Origin: Candidatus Uhrbacteria bacterium | GTDB lineage: Bacteria; Patescibacteriota; Patescibacteriia; 2-12-FULL-60-25 | NCBI GenBank assembly: GCA_903828685.1 | Contig: CAIKNB010000154.1 | Span: 1 to 9,553, forward strand | DNA: 9,553 nt | Reading direction: 5' to 3' | Shown: in pieces, positions 1-8,045 of the stretch | How the letters are laid out: each line of letters opens with the position of its first letter | How positions within the stretch are numbered: position 1 is the first letter of the stretch | Translations under genes and position numbers: made by a program | Notes under the pieces: generated by a model | What the model was told of the DNA's origin: nothing | Seen by the model: only the letters and a program-made list of their open reading frames with translations | Database searches by the model: none

Positions 1-157
1 CGGCCGAAATCAGAAAATAGACGAACGTCAGGATTTTGTAGCAGATGAAAATCAGGAAACACCCGACAATCATGATCAAAAATTGCCGCACCGTAATCGG
101 GCCCAGGATCTGGTCCTCCTTATCGATGAATTGCGGCACGATGTATTTGTCGGGCAT
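1..157 (-). CDS. PrgI family protein (VirB3-like T4SS component), partial
   Basis: The first 52 residues of a gene that continues past the left edge. The N-terminus reads MPDKYIVPQFIDKEDQILGP and then ITVRQF, which is the typical opening of PrgI-family proteins (a VPQFI-[DE]-x-ED-x-I-x-GP-x-T-x-RQF pattern). One hydrophobic segment at about residues 26-50 follows, as expected for this small inner-membrane protein. From family knowledge, PrgI is the Gram-positive and CPR counterpart of VirB3 and works beside the VirB4 ATPase in type IV secretion or conjugation machines. It starts 10 bp after the stop of the upstream coiled-coil gene with no Shine-Dalgarno sequence, so translation may be coupled. 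A VirB4-like ATPase gene is the expected next gene to the left; this is inference because it lies outside the window. Confidence 0.82.
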   Translation of the reverse strand, partial: MPDKYIVPQFIDKEDQILGPITVRQFLIMIVGCFLIFICYKILTFVYFLISA

Positions 158-167
158 GGTGGATTAG

Positions 168-2090
168 CTAAAAGTGTAACTTACTATTGAGCGAAATGAC
201 AGCTGAGACTTCGGCCGGACTGAGCGTGTCCAGTCCGCTCACGCGCTTGGCATCAGCCACTTCCTGCACGGATTTACCTAGCCTGAAAGTTTCCGAAACC
301 AGCGCCAGATAAGCTTGCTGCAGTGCCGAAGCCTGGAATGCCTGGATGCCCCTGACGCGCTGCTCGAAAGATTCCTGCGAAAGAGTTTCAACCTTCTGCA
401 AAATCTTTTGCGCGGCGATGTCAGGATTCTTTGCCATGCGGCGGAATTCCGATACGGTCATCTGCTTGAGCTCATCAATTAAACTCATTAGCTTGGGGCT
501 GCCGAACTTCACGTCCTCGACCCGCGGCTTGAGGCCGGCGGACAGCGGCTGCTTAATGATGGTCTCCTTGGAGACTTTGACTTCGGGGCGCGCCGCTTGG
601 ATCGGGATCGAGGGCTTGGGAGCGACTGGGGCGTTAATGACCGGCACCGATGCGGAAGCTGCCTGTTGCGGCGTGACAGGCCAAGCCGGCGGCATTGCTT
701 GCTTAGCAGGAAGCACCGTGGCGGCAGACGGCTGTTTGGCTGCGGGCTCGGCCAAGGGCGAAGCACCGGCCTGGATAGCTGTCACCATCTCGCCAAAACG
801 CTCGATTTCCAGCTTCTTCTCCTTTATATCCAGCGGATGCACGGGCTCAATCTCGGTGCCGCCTGCGGCTTTAAACGATTGCTTAAGCTGATCAGCCAGC
901 TGTTTCTGCTTTTCTTCCTCCTGCTTGCGCGCCTGAATTTTTTCCTGATACCACTTGGCGTGTTCGTCGGCCTCGCGCTTTTTGCGCTCCTCTATCTTGG
1001 ACTTCTGGCTCTGCATCTCGCTTTCTATCTTTTGTTTTTCATCGCTCAAGACTGCGTCGTGGCTGGCGGCATAAGCTGCCTCAATCTGCTGCGCAAGCTG
1101 GCGCGCCTGCGCTTGATCCAAACCTACGCCTCCGACTTTGGTGTCGCGTTGCAAAAGCTGCTCCACCTCCAAAGAATTCCGTATGTCGCGCAAGCGCGAT
1201 GAGATGATGTGGCGCAAGCGGCTGGAAAGATATTCGTCCGGCGGCCTGAAGGTTAAACCCGCATAAGCCTTTTCCACGGCCTCATCCAGCACGGACGCGG
1301 GCTTGGGCGGCATGCCAGCTTTGATCTTGGCGATTTCCTCTTCTTCCTCCGTGGAGGCGGACGCGACTTCGGCCTGGGCCTGGGCTTCGGATTTTTTTCT
1401 GGCTTCGTCGGACAGCCAGTTGGAATATTCGTCCTCGGACATGAGCTGCGCACTCGCGATGAGCTGGTTCGCGTTTTGGATGGTCTTGTCGGCCGTAGCT
1501 TCATCCAAACCCAATCCTCCGAAATCCGCCGGACGGACCAATGCCTCGCGCACTTGCGCATCCACGCGCACGTTCTTGGCGCGGCTCATAATGAGGTCGC
1601 GCAGGCGCTCGCGCATCTGCGTACCCAAGAGCGAAAAGCCCGAAAGCGCCGCTACTTCCGTAGCTGCAGCCGAATAGGTGACAGGCAGAAGATGGACTTT
1701 AAATAATGGCCACGTGGCCGAGCTGATGCCGTATTCGTTAAGCACCGCCGTAAGCTCTTCTCCAAACAAATCGCGAATAGGCCATGTCTCGATTTTAAGC
1801 AAATCAGAAAGCATCTGAGCAAACCCCGCCTGATCCAATACCGCCGGAACCAAACCGGCTTTTATGCCGCTTACCGCCTGCGACAATTGAATATCCCCGA
1901 AAATAGCGTTCATCATCTTGTCGCCAATCAAAATAGTCTGCTCATCCTTAAACTTATATTGCGCCTGGAGTAGTTTTTCGGCATCCGCAAAGTCTTTTGA
2001 ATACAAAAACTTGCGTAAGCCTTCGGGCATTTCTGAAAAAGATTTGAACTTCTGCCTTGTGGCCATACAACAACTGATTTGTTTTGTCAC
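168..2090 (-). CDS. T4SS-linked coiled-coil protein with duplicated GGxGLD module
   Basis: A 640-residue soluble-looking protein of unknown biochemical function. Visible layout: a helical N-terminal region (about 20-150) opening with LRKFLYSKDF; module A at 161-213; an acidic linker at 236-260; module B at 290-342; a highly charged K/E/Q coiled coil at about 343-405; a Pro/Ala-rich low-complexity linker at 440-510; and a helical C-terminal domain (525-640) ending LNSKLHF. Modules A and B align without gaps at an offset of 129 residues, sharing RLRxxIxSR, a later R-V, L-x-R and GGxGLDxAxA. No signal peptide or membrane segment is seen, so it is probably cytoplasmic. It sits between the VirB6-like and PrgI genes. 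I recall similar proteins at this spot in other CPR genomes, which suggests an accessory or structural role in the secretion apparatus, but that is memory and unchecked. Start: GTG overlapping the upstream stop as TAGTG, with AGGA 8 nt upstream. An ATG at 2066 (632 residues) is the alternative but has no Shine-Dalgarno sequence. Confidence 0.8.
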   Translation of the reverse strand: MTKQISCCMATRQKFKSFSEMPEGLRKFLYSKDFADAEKLLQAQYKFKDEQTILIGDKMMNAIFGDIQLSQAVSGIKAGLVPAVLDQAGFAQMLSDLLKIETWPIRDLFGEELTAVLNEYGISSATWPLFKVHLLPVTYSAAATEVAALSGFSLLGTQMRERLRDLIMSRAKNVRVDAQVREALVRPADFGGLGLDEATADKTIQNANQLIASAQLMSEDEYSNWLSDEARKKSEAQAQAEVASASTEEEEEIAKIKAGMPPKPASVLDEAVEKAYAGLTFRPPDEYLSSRLRHIISSRLRDIRNSLEVEQLLQRDTKVGGVGLDQAQARQLAQQIEAAYAASHDAVLSDEKQKIESEMQSQKSKIEERKKREADEHAKWYQEKIQARKQEEEKQKQLADQLKQSFKAAGGTEIEPVHPLDIKEKKLEIERFGEMVTAIQAGASPLAEPAAKQPSAATVLPAKQAMPPAWPVTPQQAASASVPVINAPVAPKPSIPIQAARPEVKVSKETIIKQPLSAGLKPRVEDVKFGSPKLMSLIDELKQMTVSEFRRMAKNPDIAAQKILQKVETLSQESFEQRVRGIQAFQASALQQAYLALVSETFRLGKSVQEVADAKRVSGLDTLSPAEVSAVISLNSKLHF

Positions 2091-4864
2091 TAACTAAGTC
2101 CTGCTTTTTTACGCAGCACAGCATCTTTCATGATCTCTTTTTCCAATACTTCTTTAGCCTTTTTCTCAGCAGAATTTAAAGCAACTTTGGCGTTTGCTTT
2201 GGTTTGCGCCTGCAAGCCCAATTTTGCCACAGCCTTAACCACCACCTCAACCTTTGGTGCCGCTGCCGGCGCGTGGTCATCAGTCTGGATCACGAGCTCG
2301 TCAAGTTTACCTTTCAACGAGTCTATCACGGCCTCTGATGCTTGACCGCCGCTTTCGATGACAGACGAATCAGTAGAAGATATGACGTTAACCGCACGTC
2401 TGACGATGTCCTCGTCAGGGCTGCTTAAATCCGCCGCGGCACTTGATATCGCCGCGCCATGGGCTCCAGCATATGCAGGCGATTCGTACCCACCTTTATT
2501 ATTTATACCGAAAGCAGCGGAAGACGAGCCACCTGCAATCTGGACTCCGGCCATGGCCGAGGCTTGATCCGGCGTAAAGCTGGTCGCAGCCGGATTATAT
2601 GCGCCAGAAGAATATGCGTTACTGATAGCCGCAGCCTGAGTATTACCTGAAACTCCTCCAAACCTGTTTACAGCTTCAGGAATCTGCGCCTGCCTCATGC
2701 CTGCATTGGCCAACAATTCTTCGGTATCAGCGTTCTTACCGCGCGTTACGGTTGATTTATCTGCGGAATTGTAATAGATCATGCCGCCATTAGACCCTGG
2801 AGCAACGCCGATATTTGTACTTTGACCTTTATTATATAATCCGATGGCCGCTTTACCCATAGCCGGATCCTGCAGATACGCCATTCCAGCGTTGAAGTTG
2901 CGGGCAAAAGCTCCGCCACCCGCCAGTTTTTTCTTTAGAGCGGAATTATCGCGCCAATTGGGATCCACCTCATCTCCTTTGATCAAGCCGAGTTCTTCGA
3001 GCACGGCCACAGTGCCGTCCAATTTTTCGACCGCGCTGTCCGGCAATTTGCCCAGCGGCATCTTTTGCACCGCGGCTTTATACTTATCGAGATCGTAATT
3101 CAATGACGGGTCTTCCTTGATCTTATCCTTCATCAGCTTCATCAAATCACCGTCGCCTTTGACTTCAGGATCGGCCATACTCGCACCATAGAACTGTGCC
3201 TTGTCGCGTTTAAAGTCAGCCGCGGCCAGGGCTTTGGCCTCGTCTTTACCCTTGCCCCCGCTTTCATATGCCTCGGTACGCTTTTTGATATCAGCACTAC
3301 TGAAGTCTTCTCTGTCCAGCGCCTCAATCATGCCTTTCTTGCCAGCAAACCTCATGTCCTTGTTGGTGCTAGCCTGGAGCGAACTAAAGTATGCATGCTG
3401 CTGCTCGGGCTTAAGCATCTTGGCATTTTCAGCTGTGGTTTTTGCGGTTTCAGTCTGACGATTGCCTCCGTAGCTTGCGACCTGGCGCCCGGCGGTCATG
3501 AACTTATTGCCCATCATCTGACCCAACATGCCTGCGCCTGGTTTCGATGCCATTTGCGCGCCATGCTCGGCCAAGCTCTTGCCCATCTTTTGGGAAATGC
3601 CGAAGCGCTGGTCTGCCATCCTGACTCCGGTTTTGGCTGCCTTGCCGCCAACATAACCGCCTGCACGCGCCAGGAGGCCAGCCGGTCCGCCGGCACCAGA
3701 AATTTTTTCCGCGGCTTTGCCTAAAGACTGTGACGCTTGGCTGGCGACTTTGATGGAAGATTTGATACCGATGAAGAGCAGAGTGACGGCCACGATAAAT
3801 CTTGCCACCTGCGCAGGCTCGGCCGCTGCCGTGATGGCCGCTTGGAAATATCCCATCTCTGCAGACTTGGGCATGACTGAAGCAAACGGCGTATCGGAGG
3901 AGGCGAAGATAGCTAGGGTCAACCAGAGGAAAAACGCCATAAGCGGACCGCCAGCCAGCCAGCTCGCAAGCTGCTGCCACCAATCACTGGAAAATGCAGC
4001 CACGATCTTTTGCAATTTTGGCGGCAAAGACCAGATGAAAAAAGCTAATGGAGAAAAAATGAGGATAATCCAAAGCGAAACCACGCGCGCGACTAAATAA
4101 ATCAACATGATGACCAGTAGCGTTCCGACCAAACCCAACATTAAGATGCCGAATAAGTCGGCTATGATAAGACTGCCCGATTGCGCCACCATGGCAGAAT
4201 ATCCAGATGATAAGCCTGACTTATAGATAGTCATTATCTTGTCCATCCCGAACATCCTTACGAAGTTTCCGAAGGCCGCATCTTTAAAACCATTGACGAA
4301 GGTCAACATGACCACCTGAGAGAAATCGATCATCAAACCTACCAGCGTCTTGGAGAAGTTGATGAGTACGGCCATAAGCAACAACCGCGGCACGTATCTT
4401 TTATATTCGAATTCCTTATAGCCAATGATGGTGGAAAATGCGATGACCAAAAGCACGACAATGAAAAACATGTTGCACACGTCGCGTACTAAAGGCCAAC
4501 CCTTAGTCACTACGTCGGCGCTAACAAAGTTATTGTATTGGGCGATGGCGATGACAAAAAGCGTAATCAAGCCGTCCAAGGTCATCAACAGGCTGATGAT
4601 CATGCCCAATAAGGCTGCCAAGATCGTGAAAAAAAGCGCTCCAATCTGACCTCCGGGAAGAAAAAAAGCCACGGTATCAACTACACCAGCTGCACTGGCT
4701 CGTGCCGATCCGACCAAACCAAACAAACATAACGTGCCACACAGAACGCCTGCCAACGCCAATCTTTTTCGGCGTTCCACTTTCTGCACCTTAAACCGCA
4801 AGCTGGTGAACCAGTCGGTAATCCTTCGCCATTGTAAATAAATCATCTTAGGCGCGAGGCGCAT
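2090..4864 (-). CDS. VirB6/TrbL-like polytopic membrane protein of a CPR T4SS
   Basis: A 924-residue protein from the ATG at 4864. It begins with a basic stretch (ERRKR) and a signal-like hydrophobic segment (about 34-54) ending SARASA. About seven or eight further membrane segments lie at roughly 73-109, 129-148, 159-178, 229-259, 260-280, 304-322 and 353-370. Positions 378-924 form a long hydrophilic Ala/Gly-rich tail with charged helical stretches. The membrane core, with GWPLVRDVCNMFF, a Tyr/Lys-rich loop and then LINFSKTLVGLMIDFSQVVM, is a pattern I associate with the VirB6/TrbL-like proteins of Patescibacteria. VirB6 proteins form the inner-membrane channel part of type IV secretion systems. 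The next two genes in the operon, the coiled-coil protein and PrgI, support this. The reading frame can extend to a GTG at 4888 (932 residues), but an extended -10 promoter motif covers that start; another ATG lies at 4846. No good Shine-Dalgarno sequence precedes any of the three starts. The function of the tail is unknown. Confidence 0.75.
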   Translation of the reverse strand: MRLAPKMIYLQWRRITDWFTSLRFKVQKVERRKRLALAGVLCGTLCLFGLVGSARASAAGVVDTVAFFLPGGQIGALFFTILAALLGMIISLLMTLDGLITLFVIAIAQYNNFVSADVVTKGWPLVRDVCNMFFIVVLLVIAFSTIIGYKEFEYKRYVPRLLLMAVLINFSKTLVGLMIDFSQVVMLTFVNGFKDAAFGNFVRMFGMDKIMTIYKSGLSSGYSAMVAQSGSLIIADLFGILMLGLVGTLLVIMLIYLVARVVSLWIILIFSPLAFFIWSLPPKLQKIVAAFSSDWWQQLASWLAGGPLMAFFLWLTLAIFASSDTPFASVMPKSAEMGYFQAAITAAAEPAQVARFIVAVTLLFIGIKSSIKVASQASQSLGKAAEKISGAGGPAGLLARAGGYVGGKAAKTGVRMADQRFGISQKMGKSLAEHGAQMASKPGAGMLGQMMGNKFMTAGRQVASYGGNRQTETAKTTAENAKMLKPEQQHAYFSSLQASTNKDMRFAGKKGMIEALDREDFSSADIKKRTEAYESGGKGKDEAKALAAADFKRDKAQFYGASMADPEVKGDGDLMKLMKDKIKEDPSLNYDLDKYKAAVQKMPLGKLPDSAVEKLDGTVAVLEELGLIKGDEVDPNWRDNSALKKKLAGGGAFARNFNAGMAYLQDPAMGKAAIGLYNKGQSTNIGVAPGSNGGMIYYNSADKSTVTRGKNADTEELLANAGMRQAQIPEAVNRFGGVSGNTQAAAISNAYSSGAYNPAATSFTPDQASAMAGVQIAGGSSSAAFGINNKGGYESPAYAGAHGAAISSAAADLSSPDEDIVRRAVNVISSTDSSVIESGGQASEAVIDSLKGKLDELVIQTDDHAPAAAPKVEVVVKAVAKLGLQAQTKANAKVALNSAEKKAKEVLEKEIMKDAVLRKKAGLS

Positions 4865-4876
4865 ATTTCTGGCCCA

Positions 4877-4885
4877 AGTATACCA
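4877..4885 (-). promoter_or_regulatory. Candidate extended -10 promoter of the leftward T4SS operon
   Basis: On the minus strand the sequence TGGTATACT fits an extended -10 element (TG-n-TATACT, one mismatch from TATAAT). No good -35 is seen, which is tolerated by extended -10 promoters. The predicted start of transcription near 4870 would put the ATG at 4864 almost at the 5' end. A second, weaker -10-like hexamer TATATT lies at 4902-4907 on the same strand and could be used instead. Confidence 0.4.
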
Positions 4886-5032
4886 CACTCGCTTTGGCTT
4901 AATATAGCCGGATATTGGCAGACGTGTGTTGGGTTAAGTTTTTGTACGGCGTTGGACAAAAAAGCGTAAACAAAGCCAAAATAAAAACTCAACTTAGAGC
5001 TACGTGGGCATCTACCCAAAATCCATTCAATC

Positions 5033-5041
5033 TGATATATT
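5033..5041 (+). promoter_or_regulatory. Candidate extended -10 promoter of the LCP gene
   Basis: TGATATATT fits an extended -10 (TG-n-TATATT). Transcription would start near 5048, leaving a leader of about 23 nt before the ATG at 5072. No convincing -35 lies 17 nt upstream. The leader has GGAAG about 17 nt before the start codon, too far for a normal Shine-Dalgarno sequence. Confidence 0.4.
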
Positions 5042-5071
5042 CAGACAACGGAAGTTTTCCCCAACCTAGCC

Positions 5072-6520
5072 ATGAAAATCAACTTATTGAACTCAAACGC
5101 CGACCGCGAAGCGCGTCGCATAACCATGGCCGTTGCCTTGGTTTTTACGCTGCTCGTGGGTGCGCTCGCCGCGCTTGGCGCCGGCGCCTCATATCGCGCA
5201 GCCACCCGCGGCACCAGCGTGCTGCATGAGTTCGGTCAGCTGCTGACTTTATCCGAAATCCAAAAATTGGCCTGGGGCAACGACTCGACCAATGATCCGT
5301 TCGTCACGCCTGACGACCGCTTGAACATCCTACTCTTAGGCATCGGTGGCGAAGGACATGACGGTCCGCTCCTGACCGATACCATCATCCTGGCCAGCCT
5401 GGACCGCAAAGATAAACGTATCGGTTTGCTCTCCATCCCCCGCGACCTGGCATATCCGTTGGGCAACGGCCGGTTTGAAAAAATCAACGCCGTCAACGCG
5501 TATGCCGAGAAAGCGCATCCGGGTTCTGGCGCCGAAGATACGGCGCAAGCTTTTCAAAAACTCCTGGACGTACGCATCGACCGCGTCATCTGCATGGACT
5601 TCAAAGGCTTTGAGGAATTCGTTGACGATCTGGGCGGGATAGATGTGACCGTGGAAAATTCTTTTTCCGACAGTTCATTCCCGACCGCCGAAAACGGACC
5701 CGACCCGTACAAATGGACCACCGTCTCCTTTACCAAGGGTCCGCAGCACATGGACGGTGCGCGCGCCTTGACGTACGCACGCTCGCGCCACGGCAACAAC
5801 GGCGAAGGCTCGGACTTTGCGCGTAGCCGGCGCCAACAGATCGTGCTTGAGGCCGTGCGCAGCAAACTCTTTTCGCTCGGCACGCTGAGCAATCCGAGCA
5901 AGGTCACGCAGCTCTGGACCGCGCTCTCCAGCCATATCCAGACCGACCTCACGGCCTGGGACGCGCTCAAGCTCATGCCGCTGGCCATGGATTTCAAAAA
6001 CACGGCCATCAAGAGCAACGTACTGACCGACGCGCCGGACGGCGAGCTGGTGGGCACCACGGTCGAAGGCAACTTCATGCTCTTCCCGCGCAAGCCCGAC
6101 TGGTCAGAGATCCGCGCCATGGCTTCCGACCCCTTCGACACCAAAGCCGAAATCGCGCAGCAGGCAAAACCAGTCACAAATATTAAATTAGAAATCAAAA
6201 ACGGAACTTATCGCACTGGGTTTGCTTCGCAGGTCAGCGACAAACTTGAAACCTTGGGGTACGAAGTCGAAGCCACGAGCAACGCGGTACAACGCGGCTA
6301 CGATAAGACCGTCATCTACGATCTGACTAACGGCGCCAATCCCACGGAGCTGGCGCGCCTCAAAAAATATCTGGACGCCGACGTGGCAACCACGGCCGTG
6401 TCGCCCAACCGCACAATCCTGGCCGAAAACTCGGCGCGTGAAGAGTTGTATTCCACGGCCACGCAATACCTCGTCATCTTGGGAGACTCGAGCCTGGGCC
6501 TGGTCAACGCGTACAAATAA
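5072..6520 (+). CDS. LytR-CpsA-Psr (LCP) family protein with C-terminal LytR_C domain
   Basis: A 482-residue membrane-anchored protein with a short cytoplasmic N-terminus, one membrane helix at about 18-40, an extracellular LCP catalytic domain at about 84-265 and a LytR_C-like domain at about 368-472. LCP hallmarks are visible: NILLLGIGG then TDT (85-104), SIPRDL (121-126), INAVNAYA, the FKGFEEFVDDLGGIDV segment, and DGARALTYARSRH followed by DFARSRRQQ (228-256). The TDT aspartate and the arginines are those that bind metal and polyprenyl pyrophosphate in characterised LCP enzymes. The family transfers glycopolymers from an undecaprenyl carrier to peptidoglycan or surface proteins. The C-terminal half carries IEIKNG-like and VILG motifs (LEIKNGT, YLVILGD) typical of LytR_C. 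The gene is divergent from the T4SS-like operon and ends 75 bp before der, so it probably has its own transcript. ATG 5072 is chosen because it leaves a normal N-in anchor; it has no good Shine-Dalgarno sequence. Confidence 0.93.
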   Translation: MKINLLNSNADREARRITMAVALVFTLLVGALAALGAGASYRAATRGTSVLHEFGQLLTLSEIQKLAWGNDSTNDPFVTPDDRLNILLLGIGGEGHDGPLLTDTIILASLDRKDKRIGLLSIPRDLAYPLGNGRFEKINAVNAYAEKAHPGSGAEDTAQAFQKLLDVRIDRVICMDFKGFEEFVDDLGGIDVTVENSFSDSSFPTAENGPDPYKWTTVSFTKGPQHMDGARALTYARSRHGNNGEGSDFARSRRQQIVLEAVRSKLFSLGTLSNPSKVTQLWTALSSHIQTDLTAWDALKLMPLAMDFKNTAIKSNVLTDAPDGELVGTTVEGNFMLFPRKPDWSEIRAMASDPFDTKAEIAQQAKPVTNIKLEIKNGTYRTGFASQVSDKLETLGYEVEATSNAVQRGYDKTVIYDLTNGANPTELARLKKYLDADVATTAVSPNRTILAENSAREELYSTATQYLVILGDSSLGLVNAYK

Positions 6521-6549
6521 GCAGCTGGCCGTTTGCCCCGAAAACAGAC

Positions 6550-6555
6550 TATAAT
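6550..6555 (+). promoter_or_regulatory. Candidate -10 box for der-pth
   Basis: A perfect TATAAT lies 40 bp upstream of the der ATG. The position 17 nt upstream does not resemble TTGACA, so the -35 is weak or absent. Transcription would start near 6562, giving a leader of about 34 nt. Confidence 0.45.
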
Positions 6556-6595
6556 TCCTCTAGATACTGGCTGAAAACTCCAGACCTTGAACCAT

Positions 6596-8041
6596 ATGCC
6601 AAATCCTCGCATCCGCCGCCTGCCCATCGTGGCCCTCGTAGGCCGCGCCAACGTAGGCAAATCCACGCTGTGGAATAAGCTGACCGAAACCGGCCAAGCC
6701 GTGGTCTCGCCCGCACCCCACACCACCCGCGACCGCAACTACGGACGCGTTTTGTGGCGCGGCGAATATATCGAAGTAGTGGATACCGGCGGTTTGGATG
6801 TATCGCCCAAAGAAGAAATCGGACGCGGCATGCTCGAACAAGTTGCGCTGGCGCTCAAGGATGCGGACATCATCCTGTTTTTGATCGATGCCCAGGCCGG
6901 ACTTTTGCCGCAAGACCTGGCCGCAGCCAAAACCCTGAAGGTACTGAAAAAACCTGTTCTGCTCGTGGCCAACAAACTGGACGACATCAAATACTCGGGC
7001 GATGCCTTCAGCCGCGAAATCCTGAATCTGAATTTTGGACAACCTATCCCCTGCTCGGCCGCCACGGGCCGCGGCGTAGGCGATCTCTTGGATCGCGTCT
7101 ACGAGGAATTGAATGAACTAAAAAAACCTCCGCTCCCGGCCGAAGACCTGACCGGTCTAAAACTTGTGGTCATGGGCCGTCCCAACGTGGGCAAATCCTC
7201 GATCGTGAATGCCATCTTGGGAGAGGAACGCGTCATCGCCACAGCCGTGCCGCATACTACGCGCGAACCCGTGGACACATCTTTCTTTTGGCATGACGAG
7301 CCAGTCATCCTCATCGACACTGCTGGCATGCGCAAACGCGCGCGCCTGGAAAAAGGCATGGAAGAAGAGGCTTTGGAACGCAACCGCGAAGCATTGCATC
7401 GCGCCGATATCGCTTTCCTAGTTTTGGATGCGACCGAAGAACCGCGCAGCCAGGACAAACACTTAGCCGGACTGATGAAAGAAGAAACCAAGGGCCTGGT
7501 GCTGGTGGTGAACAAGTGGGATTTGATACCCGATAAGACCGAGGCCACGACGCGCGAATACGAAAGCTTGCTCCGGCAGACTTTCCCTTTCCTGGCGTGG
7601 GCGCCTGTGATCTTCGTCTCGGCCAAAGATAAACAACGCACCGATAAGCTGATCGACCTGGCTTTCAAGATCCGTGATGAACGCCGCCGCGAAATCGCCT
7701 ACAACGCTCTGCAGAAATTGCTCAAGACCGTGGTGGCGCGCAAGAAACCGCTGGCCGAGCTGGGCAATTACTCGCCATACATCCATGACGTAAAACAGGT
7801 CGGCACCGAGCCGCCGAAGTTCATCATCACCATCCGCGGCGGCAAACAGACCGTGCATGATTCGTGGGTGCGCTACTTCGAGAACCGACTGCGCGAAAAG
7901 TTCGGCTTCATCGGCACGCCGATCATAGTCAAAGTCGAACATGCGCCAATGCCGCAGCTCCAGGAGCAGGAAAAAGAAAAAGGCGGCAAGCGCGTCGTGC
8001 GCCGCAAGCGTCCGATCGGACGCAAGGGAGGAAGATACTAA
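6596..8041 (+). CDS. der: Ribosome biogenesis GTPase Der (EngA)
   Basis: A 481-residue double GTPase. The first G domain shows GRANVGKST (16-24), DTGG (63-66) and NKLD (126-129); the second shows GRPNVGKSS (194-202), DTAG (241-244) and NKWD (306-309) with SAKD after it. A C-terminal KH-like domain (about 355-450) includes VHDSWVRYFENRLREKFGF and GTPI, followed by a Lys/Arg-rich tail. Two tandem G domains plus KH domain is diagnostic of Der, which acts in assembly of the 50S ribosomal subunit in the cytoplasm. The first P-loop has Ala where most Der proteins have Pro (GRPNVGKS), a mild change that should not destroy nucleotide binding. Length is normal. The frame also opens three codons earlier with a TTG at 6587, but the ATG at 6596 is preferred; neither has a clear Shine-Dalgarno sequence. 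pth follows after four bases, so the two genes are probably co-transcribed. Confidence 0.96.
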   Translation: MPNPRIRRLPIVALVGRANVGKSTLWNKLTETGQAVVSPAPHTTRDRNYGRVLWRGEYIEVVDTGGLDVSPKEEIGRGMLEQVALALKDADIILFLIDAQAGLLPQDLAAAKTLKVLKKPVLLVANKLDDIKYSGDAFSREILNLNFGQPIPCSAATGRGVGDLLDRVYEELNELKKPPLPAEDLTGLKLVVMGRPNVGKSSIVNAILGEERVIATAVPHTTREPVDTSFFWHDEPVILIDTAGMRKRARLEKGMEEEALERNREALHRADIAFLVLDATEEPRSQDKHLAGLMKEETKGLVLVVNKWDLIPDKTEATTREYESLLRQTFPFLAWAPVIFVSAKDKQRTDKLIDLAFKIRDERRREIAYNALQKLLKTVVARKKPLAELGNYSPYIHDVKQVGTEPPKFIITIRGGKQTVHDSWVRYFENRLREKFGFIGTPIIVKVEHAPMPQLQEQEKEKGGKRVVRRKRPIGRKGGRY

Positions 8042-8045
8042 ACTT

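Noticed and set aside
346..1202. Long plus-strand open frames opposite the coiled-coil protein gene.
   Set aside because: Their products are low-complexity Ser/Arg/Leu-rich sequences with no family likeness, explained by the GC-rich third positions of the real minus-strand gene.
7941..8045. N-terminal extension of Pth inside the end of der.
   Set aside because: The 35 extra residues are basic and unlike Pth; the family begins exactly at MKLVIGLGNPG (8046).
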